Assembly: GCA_025266875.1 (NCBI GenBank)
Contig: JALLLT010000040.1
Span: 124,001-188,000 of the forward strand
DNA from: Fennellomyces sp. T-0311
Taxonomy: Eukaryota > Mucoromycota > Mucoromycetes > Mucorales > Lichtheimiaceae
Length of the DNA stretch: 64,000 nt
Direction: 5' to 3'
In this document: piece after piece, positions 21,745 through 34,871 of the stretch
How the letters are laid out: each line of letters begins with the position of its first letter
Position numbering within the stretch: the stretch's first letter is position 1
Program-made: the position numbers and the translations under genes
The notes under the pieces: model-generated
The model's input: the letters and a program-made list of their open reading frames with translations, nothing else
Databases searched by the model: none
What the model was told of the DNA's origin: nothing

Positions 21745-23291
21745 TAATAATGTAAACGAGAGTTGGGTCCCTCGAGAGTTATACCAAGTTGCTTACTATA
21801 TTGGCATCGTTGGCCCCACCTTTGCTATCATCAGACAGCCATTGACTGCACCCTGGACTTGGCGTCAAAAGCTAAAGGTGCCACGAAAAGTCATTGATAC
21901 CAATTCACTGCAATCAATGCATTGCGATATGTGCGAGAGGAAACCAAGGACAAGACACGGGTTGAATAACCTGAGATATATATGGGCGTAACGTCAGAAA
22001 TGAACCTTTAGGACTATCTCTTTCAAGCCAATCCGAAATACAGTAAGCATATAATTAGCAATGTAAACCAATATTTTAAGGTTCCTTCCGAAAGAGGTCG
22101 CCGTCATAACGTAATAAATCAGATTGACTTTCGATGTCGAATGATCTGGAAGGTCATGATCGTGTTGACTAAACTCAAGGAAAACATTGTGTTAGTGTCA
22201 GATAATTTTGGTGAAAACGAACGTGCACCGCTGACCGACTTGTGCTCAGATTGCTCCATCCCAATCAGTAGAGAAGTCGCGCAAAAGTCAAACGACGTCT
22301 GGAAGGCCTCCTGCACTTGTGTCCATCGTATATGCATATAGCTAATTACGACCAGCCAAAGGTCGAGCAAACAGTTGCATAGCGTCTATTGTCAATGCTA
22401 TATACAGTGCGCTACTAGCCGAAGCAGCGCAAGTTGATGTACAATAACAGACTTAACTTTCTATCCAGTGCAATTGCTCAGCAAGTAACCCCGCCGCCTT
22501 GACGATAATGATGGCTATTGGGCTCTAGTTTTATAAGTATCAATTGCGTGCATATGCCTTGACAATATCCGCATCCAGTTATTATGAACTTGCACAGGGA
22601 CCAATGTTCAGCATACCAGTCAAGCCGGTGGATACCAAAAGGTCTTGCCACAATTTATCGCAAGCCCTTTGGAACATTATGAGCAATTTGGATCAGTTGG
22701 TTTCTCGTACCGAATTTGCTATGAAGGACTTGGACGGTCCCGCAAGTTCGTAGATATTAGTTCAAATGCATTAGCATCAACCAAGGAATACAAAAGATCA
22801 TCCATTTGATTTACGCGGCACGGCGTAGTAAGAAGTGCCCTGTGTGCAACCGCGTGATGAGATTACAGAAATACTGTTGAGGGAATTGACTCCTAAACGG
22901 TGCTCCAATACACTCTATATAATCTGCACATAGTGAGGCAACTTACTCACGTGATGCAGGGTTGCCTGGATATCATTTTAAAAAGCATATATTACTCCCG
23001 ATATATAACGGTAGCGCAGCTCCTGCTTCAATAATATTAATGACTATGTACTACAAGGGCTTGTTCTATACGTACACAAAGGGATTAATATTACTATATT
23101 TTGAACACGCAGAATCCTTCTCTGAACAGGTGACATTGCTTTTTGGAGGCACCATTGGCGTTTTTTTACCATGTGGCACAGATGTGTAACACTGCGCCAT
23201 GCTGCCATGCTGCAACACATATCTTTTGGCTTAAAACCATTCGGCTCCATTATGCGTCACCTGCATACAGCGCTCTTTCTCATTATTTCCA
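21745..23291. other. accessory region with short coding remnants
   Basis: No intact gene. Plus-strand open frames run from the right arm to 21991 (VGPTFAIIRQPLTAPWTWRQ), then 22141-22341 (ending NDVWKASCTCVHRICI, with a CxxC-x-IPIS pattern) and 22544-22753 (ELAQGPMFSIPVKPVDTKR). They look protein-like in composition but have no recognised family or splice connection. They probably derive from mobile elements or lost genes. The last ~300 bp would hold the promoter of the F-box gene at 23292. Confidence 0.5.
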
Positions 23292-25465
23292 ATGCCAACC
23301 GCAATAACTTCCTCAAAACTCACAACCTTCTTCAGTACGTCTCCCCTGCCATGTAGCTCATTCCAGTACTGTTACCAATCCGCGCAATCGGCGTATGCAA
23401 TGCACCGTTTTCGCGATGCTGAAATGGACTTGACCAATGCAATCAACGAACTCACGCTCAGCTGCCTAACTACAATGCATCTTAACCGTGCTGTAGCCCG
23501 TGGTACCCAGGGAGACCTCAATGCCGGTCTGCAAGACGCGTATAAAGTGATTGATCTCAGCCCCAAGCTTGCTGAAGGATATCTTTGCGCCGGTGAACTA
23601 TTGAAATCCATGGGAAAATGGACAGACGCACTGCATCTATACAATGCAGCGATGAATCAAGCGAAAGGAAATGCTCTTATTCGTGATGCGCAAATAGAGC
23701 TGCAAAGGGAGATTGACGATGCGAACGCGGCGTTGTTCAGAAAATTGCCTCCTGAGATTTTCGGCACCATTGTCGGCGTTCTGCATTACCAAGACCGCTT
23801 ACAATGCGCAGCAACGTGCCGCGCTTGGCGATCATACTTGCTGAATGGATTATCGGCAATGTGGCAAGAACTCGAGTTTATTCGTAACATACCAATGGAT
23901 ACATTGGAATTTCAACTGGCCAATGTTAATCCGTGTCAGGTCCGGTCCGTTCGGTTGGGTAATAATTGTGAGCCACCAGTGACACGCAGGATACTCAAAT
24001 TCTTACTCCAGTGCGTGGGCATCGAAAACCTTGGTATGCTTGTTATTTTGCAGTAGCTGGAGTCATGATATAAACGCATTTTGAATATGTAGAAGTCAAG
24101 TCACTAATTGATAACAGCAAAGACACGATCGATTTACTGTACCAGACGCTTAGCAGCAATAAGCATAGCATCAAGAGATTATCCATACGATCGTCTTTAT
24201 CTTGGGTGGCTCGAACGATCATTGATGTTTGCCCGTGCCTTACCGATTTTACTTTCGATTCAACTGACTTTTACAGTGGAATTCCCGTGGCACGGGCTGT
24301 GCAACCTACGCACAGCCCAGATTTACCCGTGTACCGTCCAAAGCCATCTATTACACGACTGGAATTCATCGGCACTCTACTCGACTACTTTGATGCATCG
24401 TTTTGGCAGCAATTTCCATGTATGGAGCACCTTATTATCCACATAACGTTTATCACGCCTACAGTCTTTGACACTTTACTGGAATCGCTTCACCTCTACT
24501 GTCCAAAACTCAAAACATTGAAAATGGGCTTATTCAACAGGTCCAGTGATATTCCCACCACAACTATTATTGGACCCTCTGGGACAGGCCTTGTTGAACT
24601 CAACCTATTATCCCATTCGATGGATATGCGCCGAGAACACAGCAGTCTCGCACAGCTGATTCGGAAAAGCCGAAATACGTTGCAAGCATTCCATGCGCGA
24701 CCAAGAACCTTGGGAGGTTACACATCGCCAGCGATACAAGAACTGCATTCACTTACACATCTTCGAGACCTTGGATTCCATGGAACCACATTCACAGACA
24801 TTTCGGCTCTGGGGATAGATTTGGGCGCCGTAGTGAGAAATTGCCCAAGACTCGAATCGCTCATACTCAATAACGTCAGTGTATCTGACATGGATTTTGC
24901 TACATTGGCAATCCATGCAAAAAACCTGCGTCGATTCCATCTAATCATGTCGCGTGAGTCCACCGTAACAAATCAAGCTATGAACGATTTTTTGCAAGCA
25001 CACAATCTTGTCGATATTTACTTGCAAGGCCAACGCGTTTTGGACGATCAAGGTCTATTGATTTTGGCAACCAGCCATCCAAGGCTCGAAAGTTTGGAAC
25101 TTTTAAGCTGCTTGACTATAACAGAGGATGGTATGGTCAAATTTGCTCGACATTGCCCAAAATCGTTGCGAAGGCTGATGGTTTATCATGTACCGGAGGT
25201 TCAAGCGCAACGGTGCATTGATCGTGTTGTCGCACCCTTGGTGGATCTGAAGGAATTCGATTGGGTCGGCCATCCTTCCGATTCAACAGATCGAGAGCAG
25301 ATTGTTGCCAGCTTGGAAGGTGTTGCGCATAATCGTACTGGCACCCTCAAAACCCGTATTCTGTTTGGCGCCCACGAGAGATGCCTTTTCCGATGTGTTC
25401 CTGGTCACGGTATCATCGAAGACAAAGGGGATATAGCAGTTACTAGAATGCTCCGTTATACTTGA
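23292..25465 (+). CDS. F-box protein with N-terminal TPRs and C-terminal LRRs
   Basis: Probable substrate receptor of an SCF ubiquitin ligase, 704 residues in two exons (23292-24033, 24093-25465). The N-terminal ~130 residues form TPR helices (SAYAMHRFRDAEMDLTNAI, DAYKVIDLSPKLAEGYLCAG, KWTDALHLYNAAM). An F-box follows at about residues 150-190 (LPPEIFGTIVGVLHYQDRL then CAATCRAWRSYL), which would bind Skp1. The rest is irregular leucine-rich repeats (CPRLESLILNNVSVSDMDF, HPRLESLELLSCLTITEDG). The order TPR-F-box-LRR is like yeast Dia2 and S. pombe Pof3, though many fungi of this group have expanded families, so orthology is not claimed. The intron at 24034-24092 joins IENLEVKSLI in frame. A related broken copy lies at 41.8-42.3 kb. 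Confidence 0.88.
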
Positions 25466-27818
25466 TTAGAAATGTAATACTTAAATTGCATTTGTCCTTA
25501 CAGTGATTAGCTATATAATTATATATCAAAGGTGAGAAACTATATACCATGGTACATTGTAGTACTCTCTTATATGATAAACTGCTTTGGGTAAAAAGTA
25601 CTTTTATCAAAGGAGTTCCTCTTTTCTTATCTCTGTATGTATTTTTTGTAATACTACGTAGCACGGTATGTAATGGTTGACATATATACGTATATATACA
25701 CCATAAGACCGCTCTTTCCACTTTAGCATTTGTACGTAAACGCCCATGTATGTAATAGAAAATAGCCGTAAGTAAAAAGAAGCTGTTTGTGCGGTGAAGG
25801 TTCGGATGAAAGTTAGTTCACAGCGTGGGCTGCACTATGTAATAGAAATAGAAGGTATGAGTAAACTAGGGAACATCAATAGAGCTCATTGGTTTCGATT
25901 TGGCAATACAAAGAGTAAGATCAGAATGTTTGCATTGCGGATAATGTGCTTTATCTCACACGATATTGCTATGGTATTTATATGTTATTAGGCTACATGG
26001 CAGCGGGATAAAGGTTATATATGTGTTTGTATAAGGAAAGCGTGTAAAACCTTGAGCAAACACACTATGTACATATTTTAGACCACGTTTTGTTTCGCTC
26101 GGATTGGTAACATACGCATATATCTGTCTATCGACGTACGTCTATGACTGCTCCAGTTCTTAAAAGAAATGATGGGAAGGAAGGTACAGGTTTCCAAAAA
26201 ACAAGCTGGTTATAGTGAATTGTTATGCCAATCAATATATGTACACGTTGGGTTGTTCCGGGCATGAAAAGGAGGATGAACAGGTGTGGGTGGATACTTA
26301 AGTAGTACTTCCTCAGTAACACACAGATACCCCCTATAGATGTTTTGCTCGTAGAAGTAGCTATTTCCAATTATCAATTGCTTAAATATCAACGGTGTTG
26401 TTCTGATTGACTCCCGCATAGGAGGCAGCTGCTTTGTATCCTCACTATCCGTTGTCTTGCATCTCGACAACGCAGGTGGCAAAAGTACCATTCCGAGACG
26501 AGAAAATGGGCGTCAAAAGTGAATCTCTGCAGTCTTCATAGTACAAATAATCAGTTGAAGGAGGTGCTATGAAACGAAACTATAGAGTGAATGTGTATAA
26601 TTACTACTATTTTTTTAGACGCACGATTACTAAATTGTACATTGCGTGCAACTCGCTAAATCAATCTACTACGTGATCGATTGCATTGTTAAAGCTGTAT
26701 TTGGCTGGATTTTGACTTACGCATATTTTTGCTTCTTGCGGTGCTAGTGTCTTTGTTAACTTTATTGACCAATACATACTGCTCCAACGAAAGTGGCTAT
26801 TTTGATGATGCACTTTGTATTCGCTACTACTTCGATCGCCAGACGATTCTTCGTTAATGAATTCATGTAAATTTGGCGTGTGCTGACTTTGCTTGGATGG
26901 TTCTTCGTTAAGAGTCGTCGATGATATCCAATATTTTATGCGTGAAGGATTGAGAGCGAAAAGTTCGAAGACCATGCTTTTGTGCTATCTCACACAGATC
27001 AAGAAGCAATAGAACAGCCATTGGTATACGCACATACGCATGGAACTTACCACCTTCTATAATAGATTAGTAGTAATAATAGTAGGCAATGAGATCAATG
27101 TGGACAGCAACAGTCTGTTATGAGTCTATTAAAAAAGCTATGCACAAAAGAAGAGTCAACGAGCTTGCCCGCTAATCACCTATGGATGTTATATTTTGTT
27201 TGCTGATCGATATTTAGTCCCGCATATCCATTGCACCCTGGCAGTACGTAAAGCATGCTTTGACTGAACTAGGTATGCCATATGGATCGTAGGTTCTGTC
27301 TTACAGTTATTAAATGACGATTGTGATGTTACATTAAAAAATAAGCTTGGTGCGATGTGACTACGTCCTGTTTTTGTAAATATACGCATTTTAATACAAG
27401 CTTATTTACACATCATTCGATTTATTTAGATAATAGGGCACTGCCATATTAAGCATCAAGTATTTGTAATCTGCACCGTCATGTCGAGAATTTTATTTGG
27501 ACGTGCTGCAGGGCGAAGTTGAAATTCAACCATGTGTCAAAAAGTGATTACAAAGGCACCAGATTAAAAGAAACGATCCGGCAGAGAATAGCCGTCCTCC
27601 GCCACGAGACAGAAGCAAATCGTCGTGTGACACCAGCGATTTTGGCAAAGTACGATACACTCGGGCATTCTCAGCCGTAGGTCTCCTCCAATAGAAATAA
27701 CAGATAACGCATATTCTATTTATCCCGGACCCGAATATAAAGCAAAACGATTCACCGCACCTGAAAAAAGCAGTAAGAAACGCTCTCTTTTGTTGCAGCC
27801 CGAATGAATCGAGTTTAA
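25466..27818. other. intergenic, no convincing gene
   Basis: About 2.35 kb, AT-rich, with alternating TATATACGTATATATAC near 25684-25700. A 104-codon minus-strand frame starting with ATG at 26975 (MVFELFALNPSRIKYW) is the longest open stretch. It has no recognised domain and could be chance. The final ~200 bp is the promoter of the lipid-transfer gene; a TAA lies directly before that gene's ATG, in frame. Confidence 0.55.
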
Positions 27819-30800
27819 ATGCTATCAGCAAACCAGTCCTCTCCCTTTCCAACGCTTATTACGGCGCACGATGCCGTCACTGATTCGCCCATTTACAGAG
27901 CCAACGTCGTGCACTGGGATGAACAGCTCGATTTATTCGACAAGTGGCTCGCGACACTCTCCTCGCAATTCAAACAGTACCTAGAGAAGCTCAACAGTAC
28001 GTCCAGCCTTCTCTCTTATAAAGTTCGACGCAGCCTAATGAGTTATTGCTTTCAGGATTCAAATCTGACACGGCAGCCATCTATGAAAAAGTCAAGCCGC
28101 CAGAGAATATGGACGATAGTTTGATTGGTACGGAATCATCTTCAAATACACGAGCGCCGTACTAAACAATGACACAGCGTCATCACTGACAAATCCAGCG
28201 TTTAATCGCCTTTCCTTGGCACTTCAATCGACCATAGCATGCCAGACTAAAATGGTAACAAGCCGCCCTGTTTTTTTGACGGCGCGACGATTTGTCCGAC
28301 GAGAAACTAATTAATCATTACGTTTTCCGATACAGGTGCTTGACATCCAAACTACCTACATTGAACCCTTGCATCAACTGTCACGATCCTATTTGAAGGA
28401 TTTCAAGGCAAGTTCTTACTATTTTTTTTGTTAAAGTTTCTTCAGGAAACGTTGGGTGCTAAATTTCAAGGGGGGGGGGTTTGCAGGAATTTCGCAAGCA
28501 ACACGACAAGGCGCTCGACCGTTACGAAAGTCAATTACAGAAATATGCGGCGCTCGGTAAATCCAAAGACCCTGTCTTATTGCGTGACGAGGCAGAATTG
28601 CTACATGACGCGCGTAAGGAGTACGTTCAGCTATCCGGTCAACATACCGTCCGTGTCGTGAATTTCCGAGGTTTACTGGCAAACCTGCTGGTCGATCGAA
28701 TTTCGTCATCATCGACGCCACAAAACACCTTCGAGGACTTGGCACAGATTTGGAACCATATCAATACGGCGATTGCTGGCTGGCGCCAGTGGCTAATTGA
28801 TGTAATATATATATTTTTAGAGTCGGAAATTGGACCGTGAGGCTGACAAATGATTTATTTTTTAGGATCAACAAACTTGCATATACGAGCTGCGCAAGAT
28901 GCAATTGGTTCGAGAACGACTGGAAAGTGATTACATCAAACTTACCGAACCAAGGAAGGAATTGAGTTACTATACACCGTCATCCTCGCCGCTCGCCATC
29001 AATGGACATATCTCGAACAAGACCAAAGCATCGCCTGCATGTAAATGGGGTTACCTTTTTTTCCGTATCTCGCGTCATACCTGGGCGCGTCGATGGTGCT
29101 TTGTCTACAATGAATATTTCGGCTGGTGCACCGTGAGCTCCAAACCCGGCAGAGCCATGGTGACCGTTGAAGAAAAGATCTCCATGGCAATGTGCGAGGT
29201 TAAATTTATCACCGAAGGAGAGCGTCGCTTTTGTTTTGAAATTAAACATCCGCAGTAAGTAAGCACTGATGAATCATCCATCATAAACTGAACATGTACT
29301 TTAGGGGCACATATATCATGCAAGCAGAAAGAGAAGAAGAGCTGCGGGATTGGATGGCGTGTCTAAATTGGATTCGACGACCAGATGACGATCCATCCAG
29401 CAACCGCGACGACAGTTCAATCGTTGACTCTATCCAGCAACCATCTGTATCCAGCGAATCCTCTCCAACAAGTTCACTCGGACGATCACCCAGTAGAATG
29501 TCTGCCAAAGCTAAATCGACAACAACAGTTACAACACCCAAAGATATCCCTGTCACCTTGAGTTCAGCTCCGTTACGCAGTTATATGCAGGACACAACCA
29601 ACTTTTACAATGTCAGCGGCTTAATCTTTTCCTGTTCACCGACTTCCTTGAGCGAGTCAGGTTCTCCATCCGCAGTTGCCTATGTCTCAAACTCGTTATC
29701 GAACTGTGGAGCGTCGCTTATGACCTGCTTATCGCTCAGTCCGGTACTTGTTTGGGAAGCTGCTAGATCCAGAAGCATTCAGAGTGTTCAAGTGCCTGAT
29801 TCGCTTTGGGGCGTGCCTTGGCCGATTTCAGGGACAATGTTGATCGCAGATGGACGAATGAGCTCAGTTCAACCTGGTTCAAATGTCCCAACAGATAAAG
29901 CAGGTGTTCTCTGGCCTCTGGCACGAGAAAGTACTGCTAGTCTAAATGTGGATATTGCCAATTACGAATTGCAAGATGATAATGAAATGGTCCGTAAAAT
30001 GTTTGGTGGAGTCAAACCGGATGAAGTTGTTCTTGATAGTAAGTTTAGCTTTACGTGCAAAAGTTCCGCCGGGCTAAACATACAATGATGTAGTGTTTGT
30101 CGGTGTGATTCGACGGAAACAAGAGCCTCTGCAGTCAGCAGATGTCTCAGATACTGTTTCGATGGATTCTTTTGACAAAGAATTGTTTAGCCAACTTGCA
30201 ACACTCAAAGGTACTCCACCTTCTGAATTCGGATATGGCTATGGTGGCAAGGCGTTCGTGACCCAGCATACGCTTTGGTTCTACAGTTTCACGATGCTTT
30301 CTTGTATCAACACGGTATGTCATTTTTCTCCGCGGTTGTTGACGCATGCTAACAGTACGTAACTAGGTTGCAGTTAAACTTGAATCGATTGAGAACGTGC
30401 GCGTATTGAAGGACCCTTCGACAAAGCATGAAAAGAGTCTTGTACTGGTTATCGATGTATCCCGTACCAGCTCTGAAGCTGTGAACGGCCCATTGATCTT
30501 TAGTATTCCCAATGAAGATATCAACGTGGTTGCGGAAAAGCTACGATTCGCAATCAACAATGCAAAAAGTGATGAGGTAATGTTGGGTTCTACTTGGTTT
30601 CGAGCAATGTGATTTAACCGTATACATCTTTAGCCTATGCAAGTACGAAACTTATACGCAAAAATTGTTCATATGGCTCAGTCTCAGAGAAATCGCTCTA
30701 CATCCCTCTTACAAGTCGAACAGCTTGCTGCCACCCCAGAAATAAAGAAGAAGCGAAAGAGATTATCGTTCCGAGCACTTGGACCGAATCGACCATCAAT

Positions 30801-32946
30801 TTCGTCAAAGAAGCCTATAGAACCACCCGTCCTTTCCGATGAAAACAAACTCACAGTTTCTCCCAACGAACGAGGCGATAATACCAACAATGCAGACGGG
30901 ATCTTGGTTCCTACAGAGACAGAAAAAGTGGTTGTAGCTGCTCCACCACCTCCGCCTCCAGAGCCTGTGGATCGTATGTTGATTATTGTAAAGTTGCTTT
31001 GTTCTATGAGCTAATTTTTTTCCCGTTAACTAGCTGACCAGTTACCATCTCATATCAAGGCACCTGATGGCCCTGTATCCTGCAATTGTGATGATCATCT
31101 TGACAAGCTGGAGACGGAGATCGAATTCCCCATATCAGCCAAACGGTTGTACGATATTATGTTTTCGGATGAGGCCAATGCTTCTCCGTCGGATGGCGGT
31201 GTTTGGGCAGGCAAAACAGCTGGAACCGAAGGTCATGGTATGGATTCATTTATGTTCTTTGTGTGTGTGCGCAGTCGATTAACCCAACGCAGATTTGCGT
31301 GTGAGCTGTTGGTACAATGCAGACAGTCAAACAAAGCGAACCTTGAAATACATCATGCCTGTATCCAACCCCATCGGTAAGCATATATTGATATTGCAAT
31401 ATTGCGTCAAACTTAATTGAATGCTTTGCTTAGTGCGTATGAAGGAAGCTGAAGTTGTTGAAACACAGGTTTTGATGAATAAGGATGATTATATGTAAGT
31501 ACTGAAGAATTTAATGCGACCCATTGAGATACTAACAGTCAATGCAGCTGCTATGTCGTACAAATCTCAACACGGACTGCTGCACTACCATATGCTGATG
31601 CATTCATCCCATCTGTTCGCTACTGCATCACATGGATAGATCAATCAAAGTGCAAACTGGCCATCCATTTGGGCGTGGCCTGGGTACAGAGAGTTCTTGT
31701 GAGAGGTAAGTAAAGTATGATTTATACGAAACCAATCAATTCACTTAACATGTTCTGCCCTTAGCAATCGTAACCAGAGCTGCCATGAAAGGTATGGGAG
31801 ACAGCATCGCTGTATTCATTCCTGTTTTGGAGGACGCAGTCAATGCAGAGGCCGAGAGAGTCGAGGCCGAACGAAATGCACAGCAACAACAGCGGAATAA
31901 CACGCCAACAGTGGTCGAAAACCTTGCCGTTACAACAAAGCCTGTCGAAACTGTTACAGAACGTCAAGAAGAGAGTAACAGCAGTAGCAACGAAGACAAC
32001 CGTCCTAATGAAATAGTTGCTCAACGATCGCAAGCATCATCCCGAATAATGACATCGATACTCCAACCACCAGTCAAATCAGTGATTGCAGCCCAACAGC
32101 TTCATTTCCATGATACCAAAGTAACGACTGATAACAAGCGCACCACCCAACAACAACAAACTACTGTCGAACAAAGCAATGTGCATCTGAAACCACCAGC
32201 ACCCACGCATGTTCGTCGACCTAGTAATCGAAGAACAGGTTCCTTGGGATCGAGACGATCGAGACGAGCATCAGCCGATCGATCAAGACCCTCTAAACGT
32301 CGTGTGGTTCCTATTCGCGTGCTTTTGTTGGTCGTTGCCATTGGATGGGCTCTTTTCGGCTTATGGAAAGGATGCCTGTGGATAGGTGCTTTTGGCAATG
32401 GACCTATTCCTGATTGCAAACCAGTGGTTGCGATCACCAACGAAACCATACCGACTCCAGCCGTGTTGGATCGCAAAGCCGTTTATTTGCGTGATATTGA
32501 AGAACGAGGTATATTGTACTCTAACCTTCAACCTCCGTATGCTGATTCAGCAAGGTATGTCTTGTGCAATGATGAAGCTTACGTTTTGAGATTTACTTTT
32601 TTGATTCTTTAGTTTCCAATCGTTCTTGAAGCAAACAGCGGGTCAAAATTCATTACAAGGTTACCGCTGGAGCAGTGATCGGTATCGTCAAGCTGCTTTT
32701 GATTTAGACACCAATCGAGATCGCCTAGCTATCTTGCGTCATGACTTGCTGATGATCTTTAGACTTTTGAACAAGGTTGACACGGATCTACGCGAAAGCC
32801 AATACATGAATTGGCTACTCGATAGCCGTGCACGTTGCCATACCAACAAATTAGATCAAGATCAGCAAGAGCATCTGTCATGCCAAGAGGTGGTTTATCA
32901 ACTAGATACCTACTTTTTCTACGGAAAACGCCATGTCAACGCCTAA
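27819..32946 (+). CDS. BAR-PH-GRAM-VASt membrane protein (Sip3/Lam family)
   Basis: Predicted sterol-transfer protein of the yeast Sip3/Lam1/Lam3 class, acting at ER-plasma membrane contacts. Sixteen exons (first 27819-27996, last 32613-32946) give 1412 residues with phases consistent throughout. Order: an N-terminal BAR-like helical domain (VVHWDEQLDLFDKWLATLSS; HDKALDRYESQLQKYAALG), a PH domain (WGYLFFRISRHTWARRWCFV to LRDWMACLNWIRRP), a GRAM-like segment (GKAFVTQHTLWFYSFTML), a VASt domain (FPISAKRLYDIMFSDEAN; YIMPVSNPIVRMKEAEVVET), a Gln-rich and Arg/Ser-rich linker, then a hydrophobic segment (VLLLVVAIGWALFGLW) and a C-terminal helical region. The ATG at 27819 follows an in-frame TAA. 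The intron at 28408-28486 has a GC donor. BAR plus PH places it with Lam1/Lam3/Sip3 rather than Lam2/4/5/6. Confidence 0.92.
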
Positions 32947-33057
32947 TCACCTGTTTTTACTACCTATTTTACCTTTGTATCATCTAATCCTTAATTTCTT
33001 TATCCGTCATGTAATAAATTCATTCGGCTTCTCTTTCTGGCATACAAAATCCTGATT

Positions 33058-33903
33058 ATGCCTTCTGAAACCGTGTTTGTTGAATCTTGCCATGACAAAA
33101 CGCGCATTGAAACTTTTGTTACCTTTAACGACAATCTCAATGACACTGCACCGGCCGTGATTTTAGCTCATCCTTATGGTCCATTAGGTAAAAAGCGCCA
33201 GCAAAAAGTGAAAAAAGCAAGTTGACAATTCGAAAGGTGGCAACATGCGTAACAATGTAGTCATGGCACTGCACAATTACTTTGCCAGCAAAGGCTTTAT
33301 CACCGTTTGTATCAATTTTCGGTAAGTTTGGCAAGTTATGCAAGTTACATTTTGCTTTAACTTTTTCTGTATTTTAGAGGATGTGGGAAATCCAAAGGGA
33401 GGACCAGCTGGACTGGCATGCCCGAACGTGGTGATTACGAAGCCGTCATTGAGTATTTAAAGACGTCTGGGCCGCGCAAGCTATCGCATCTTATAATCAG
33501 TGTACTTCAAGCCTTTCATTCGTGATCTTTACCGTCTTTTAACAGTTCTTTTCAGGGATATTCCTTTGGAAGCATGGTTGCGGCGTCAATGCCTCGTGAC
33601 GAGCATATTCCATATTCTTATTTGCTGATCAGCTATCCATTGAGCGTCCAATGGGCTCTTGCCACCGTGCGCAGTTCCTATTTTACGACTCAAGCAAATC
33701 AATTGCTGAAGGAGGACGATTCTAAAGTGCTTGTCGTGTTCGGTGACCAAGATCAATTTACCGGCGTGGGGTCGTACCAAAAGTGGCTCAAAGGCGTTGG
33801 CAAGCACGTGGAAGCCGTCCTCATACCTGGAGCGGATCATTTCTGGTTTGAATATGAAGACAGATTGGTTGCTAAAGTAAATGAATGGGTGATTCGAATT
33901 TAA
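33058..33903 (+). CDS. small alpha/beta hydrolase
   Basis: Cytosolic-looking alpha/beta hydrolase of 228 residues, four exons (33058-33187, 33237-33321, 33378-33501, 33556-33903). The motif after strand 3 is ILAHPYGPLGGNMRNNVV, followed by INFRGCGKSKGRTSW, a nucleophile elbow ISGYSFGSMVA (rebuilt across the third intron), an acidic residue in VVFGDQDQFTG and the catalytic His in PGADHFWFE. This pattern matches uncharacterised fungal and bacterial hydrolases related to dienelactone hydrolases and acyl-peptidases. Substrate unknown. It follows the lipid-transfer gene by 111 bp on the same strand, and its 3' end faces the minus-strand gene that ends at 33983. Confidence 0.87.
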
Positions 33904-33982
33904 TTATATATGTTATATATACGTAAGCGAGAAAGAGAGGAGAGAGACTATTATGTACACAAAGAGAAACAGAGAATGCATA

Positions 33983-34871
33983 TTACGGTTGATAAGGGGG
34001 AGGAGGAGGAGAAAACAATGCTGATGATGATGGTTGGCTATTACTTCGTTGAACGCCAGCCTGATATAAAAGTTGAGTATGTAAGTGCACTTGTTGCATA
34101 GAGGGACTATTGATGATGAGGGGGTCTTCATCAGTGTAACCGTTTTTGGGTTGATGAGCGTGTGGAGGCGCAGCCACCTCGTCATGGCAATACGCCTGAG
34201 CGAACTGATTGAAACGGTGCATTGACTTTGGTGGTTGCGGTGGTGAAGAAGATGTGGATGAAGTGGTTGATGTGGTTGATGTATGATGCAGCTGTTTTTG
34301 TTCTTGGAGTTGTTGCTGACGTCTTCGACGACGGCGACACATGATAAATACCGTGACACCGACAAACGCTGCACCAAGAATACCGACTACAGCTGCGATA
34401 ACATGAATCACATTGAACGCAGTCGTATGGTGATTATTCGTGGCAAACGTATTTCCATTTTCGCGCCGTTCCAAATATTGATGTGAAGATCGACATTCCC
34501 CTTCGATACACAAGAGTCCCGGTGCACAAGTACTTGCTCCTCCATTCTTACTTTTCGGTGCGAGCTCACACGATTCATATAACTTTCCAAGATTCGATTG
34601 GTCTTTGACGTAGAATACAGCTTGGCTTTCAGGAAAGGGTATAATCCATCTTGAAAAAAAAGGGTGAGAAAATCAGAATATAAATTGATAATATAGCGTT
34701 CGTTGTGTTGGAAACATACTGTGCATCTTGGAGAGGTTGGCAGCTTTCAACACCTGCGTAATCCAGCTGACATATATCGGAATCGTTGGGACATGGCCAG
34801 CTGCAGCGGTCTTCGTCGGCTAGTACATAATGCAAAAGTAAAAGGAGGACGATAGACAGTCGTTTGTTCAT
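33983..34871 (-). CDS. single-pass membrane protein with Cys-rich ectodomain
   Basis: Unrecognised surface-type protein of 272 residues, exons 34720-34871 and 33983-34649 (minus). A signal peptide (LSIVLLLLLHYVLA) leads into a Cys-rich extracellular domain (DRCSWPCPNDSDICQLDYAG; SCELAPKSKNGGASTCAPG; LLCIEGECRS). A single transmembrane helix follows (VIHVIAAVVGILGAAFVGVT), then an Arg stop-transfer cluster (CRRRRRRQQQ) and a disordered cytoplasmic tail rich in Gln, His, Ser and Pro, ending in PPPPPYQP. The layout resembles cell-wall sensors such as WSC or Mid2-like proteins, but I cannot place the cysteine pattern in either family. The terminal poly-Pro could bind SH3 or WW domains. Upstream (34872-35180) is CT-rich when read on the minus strand, as expected for its promoter. 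Confidence 0.8.
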
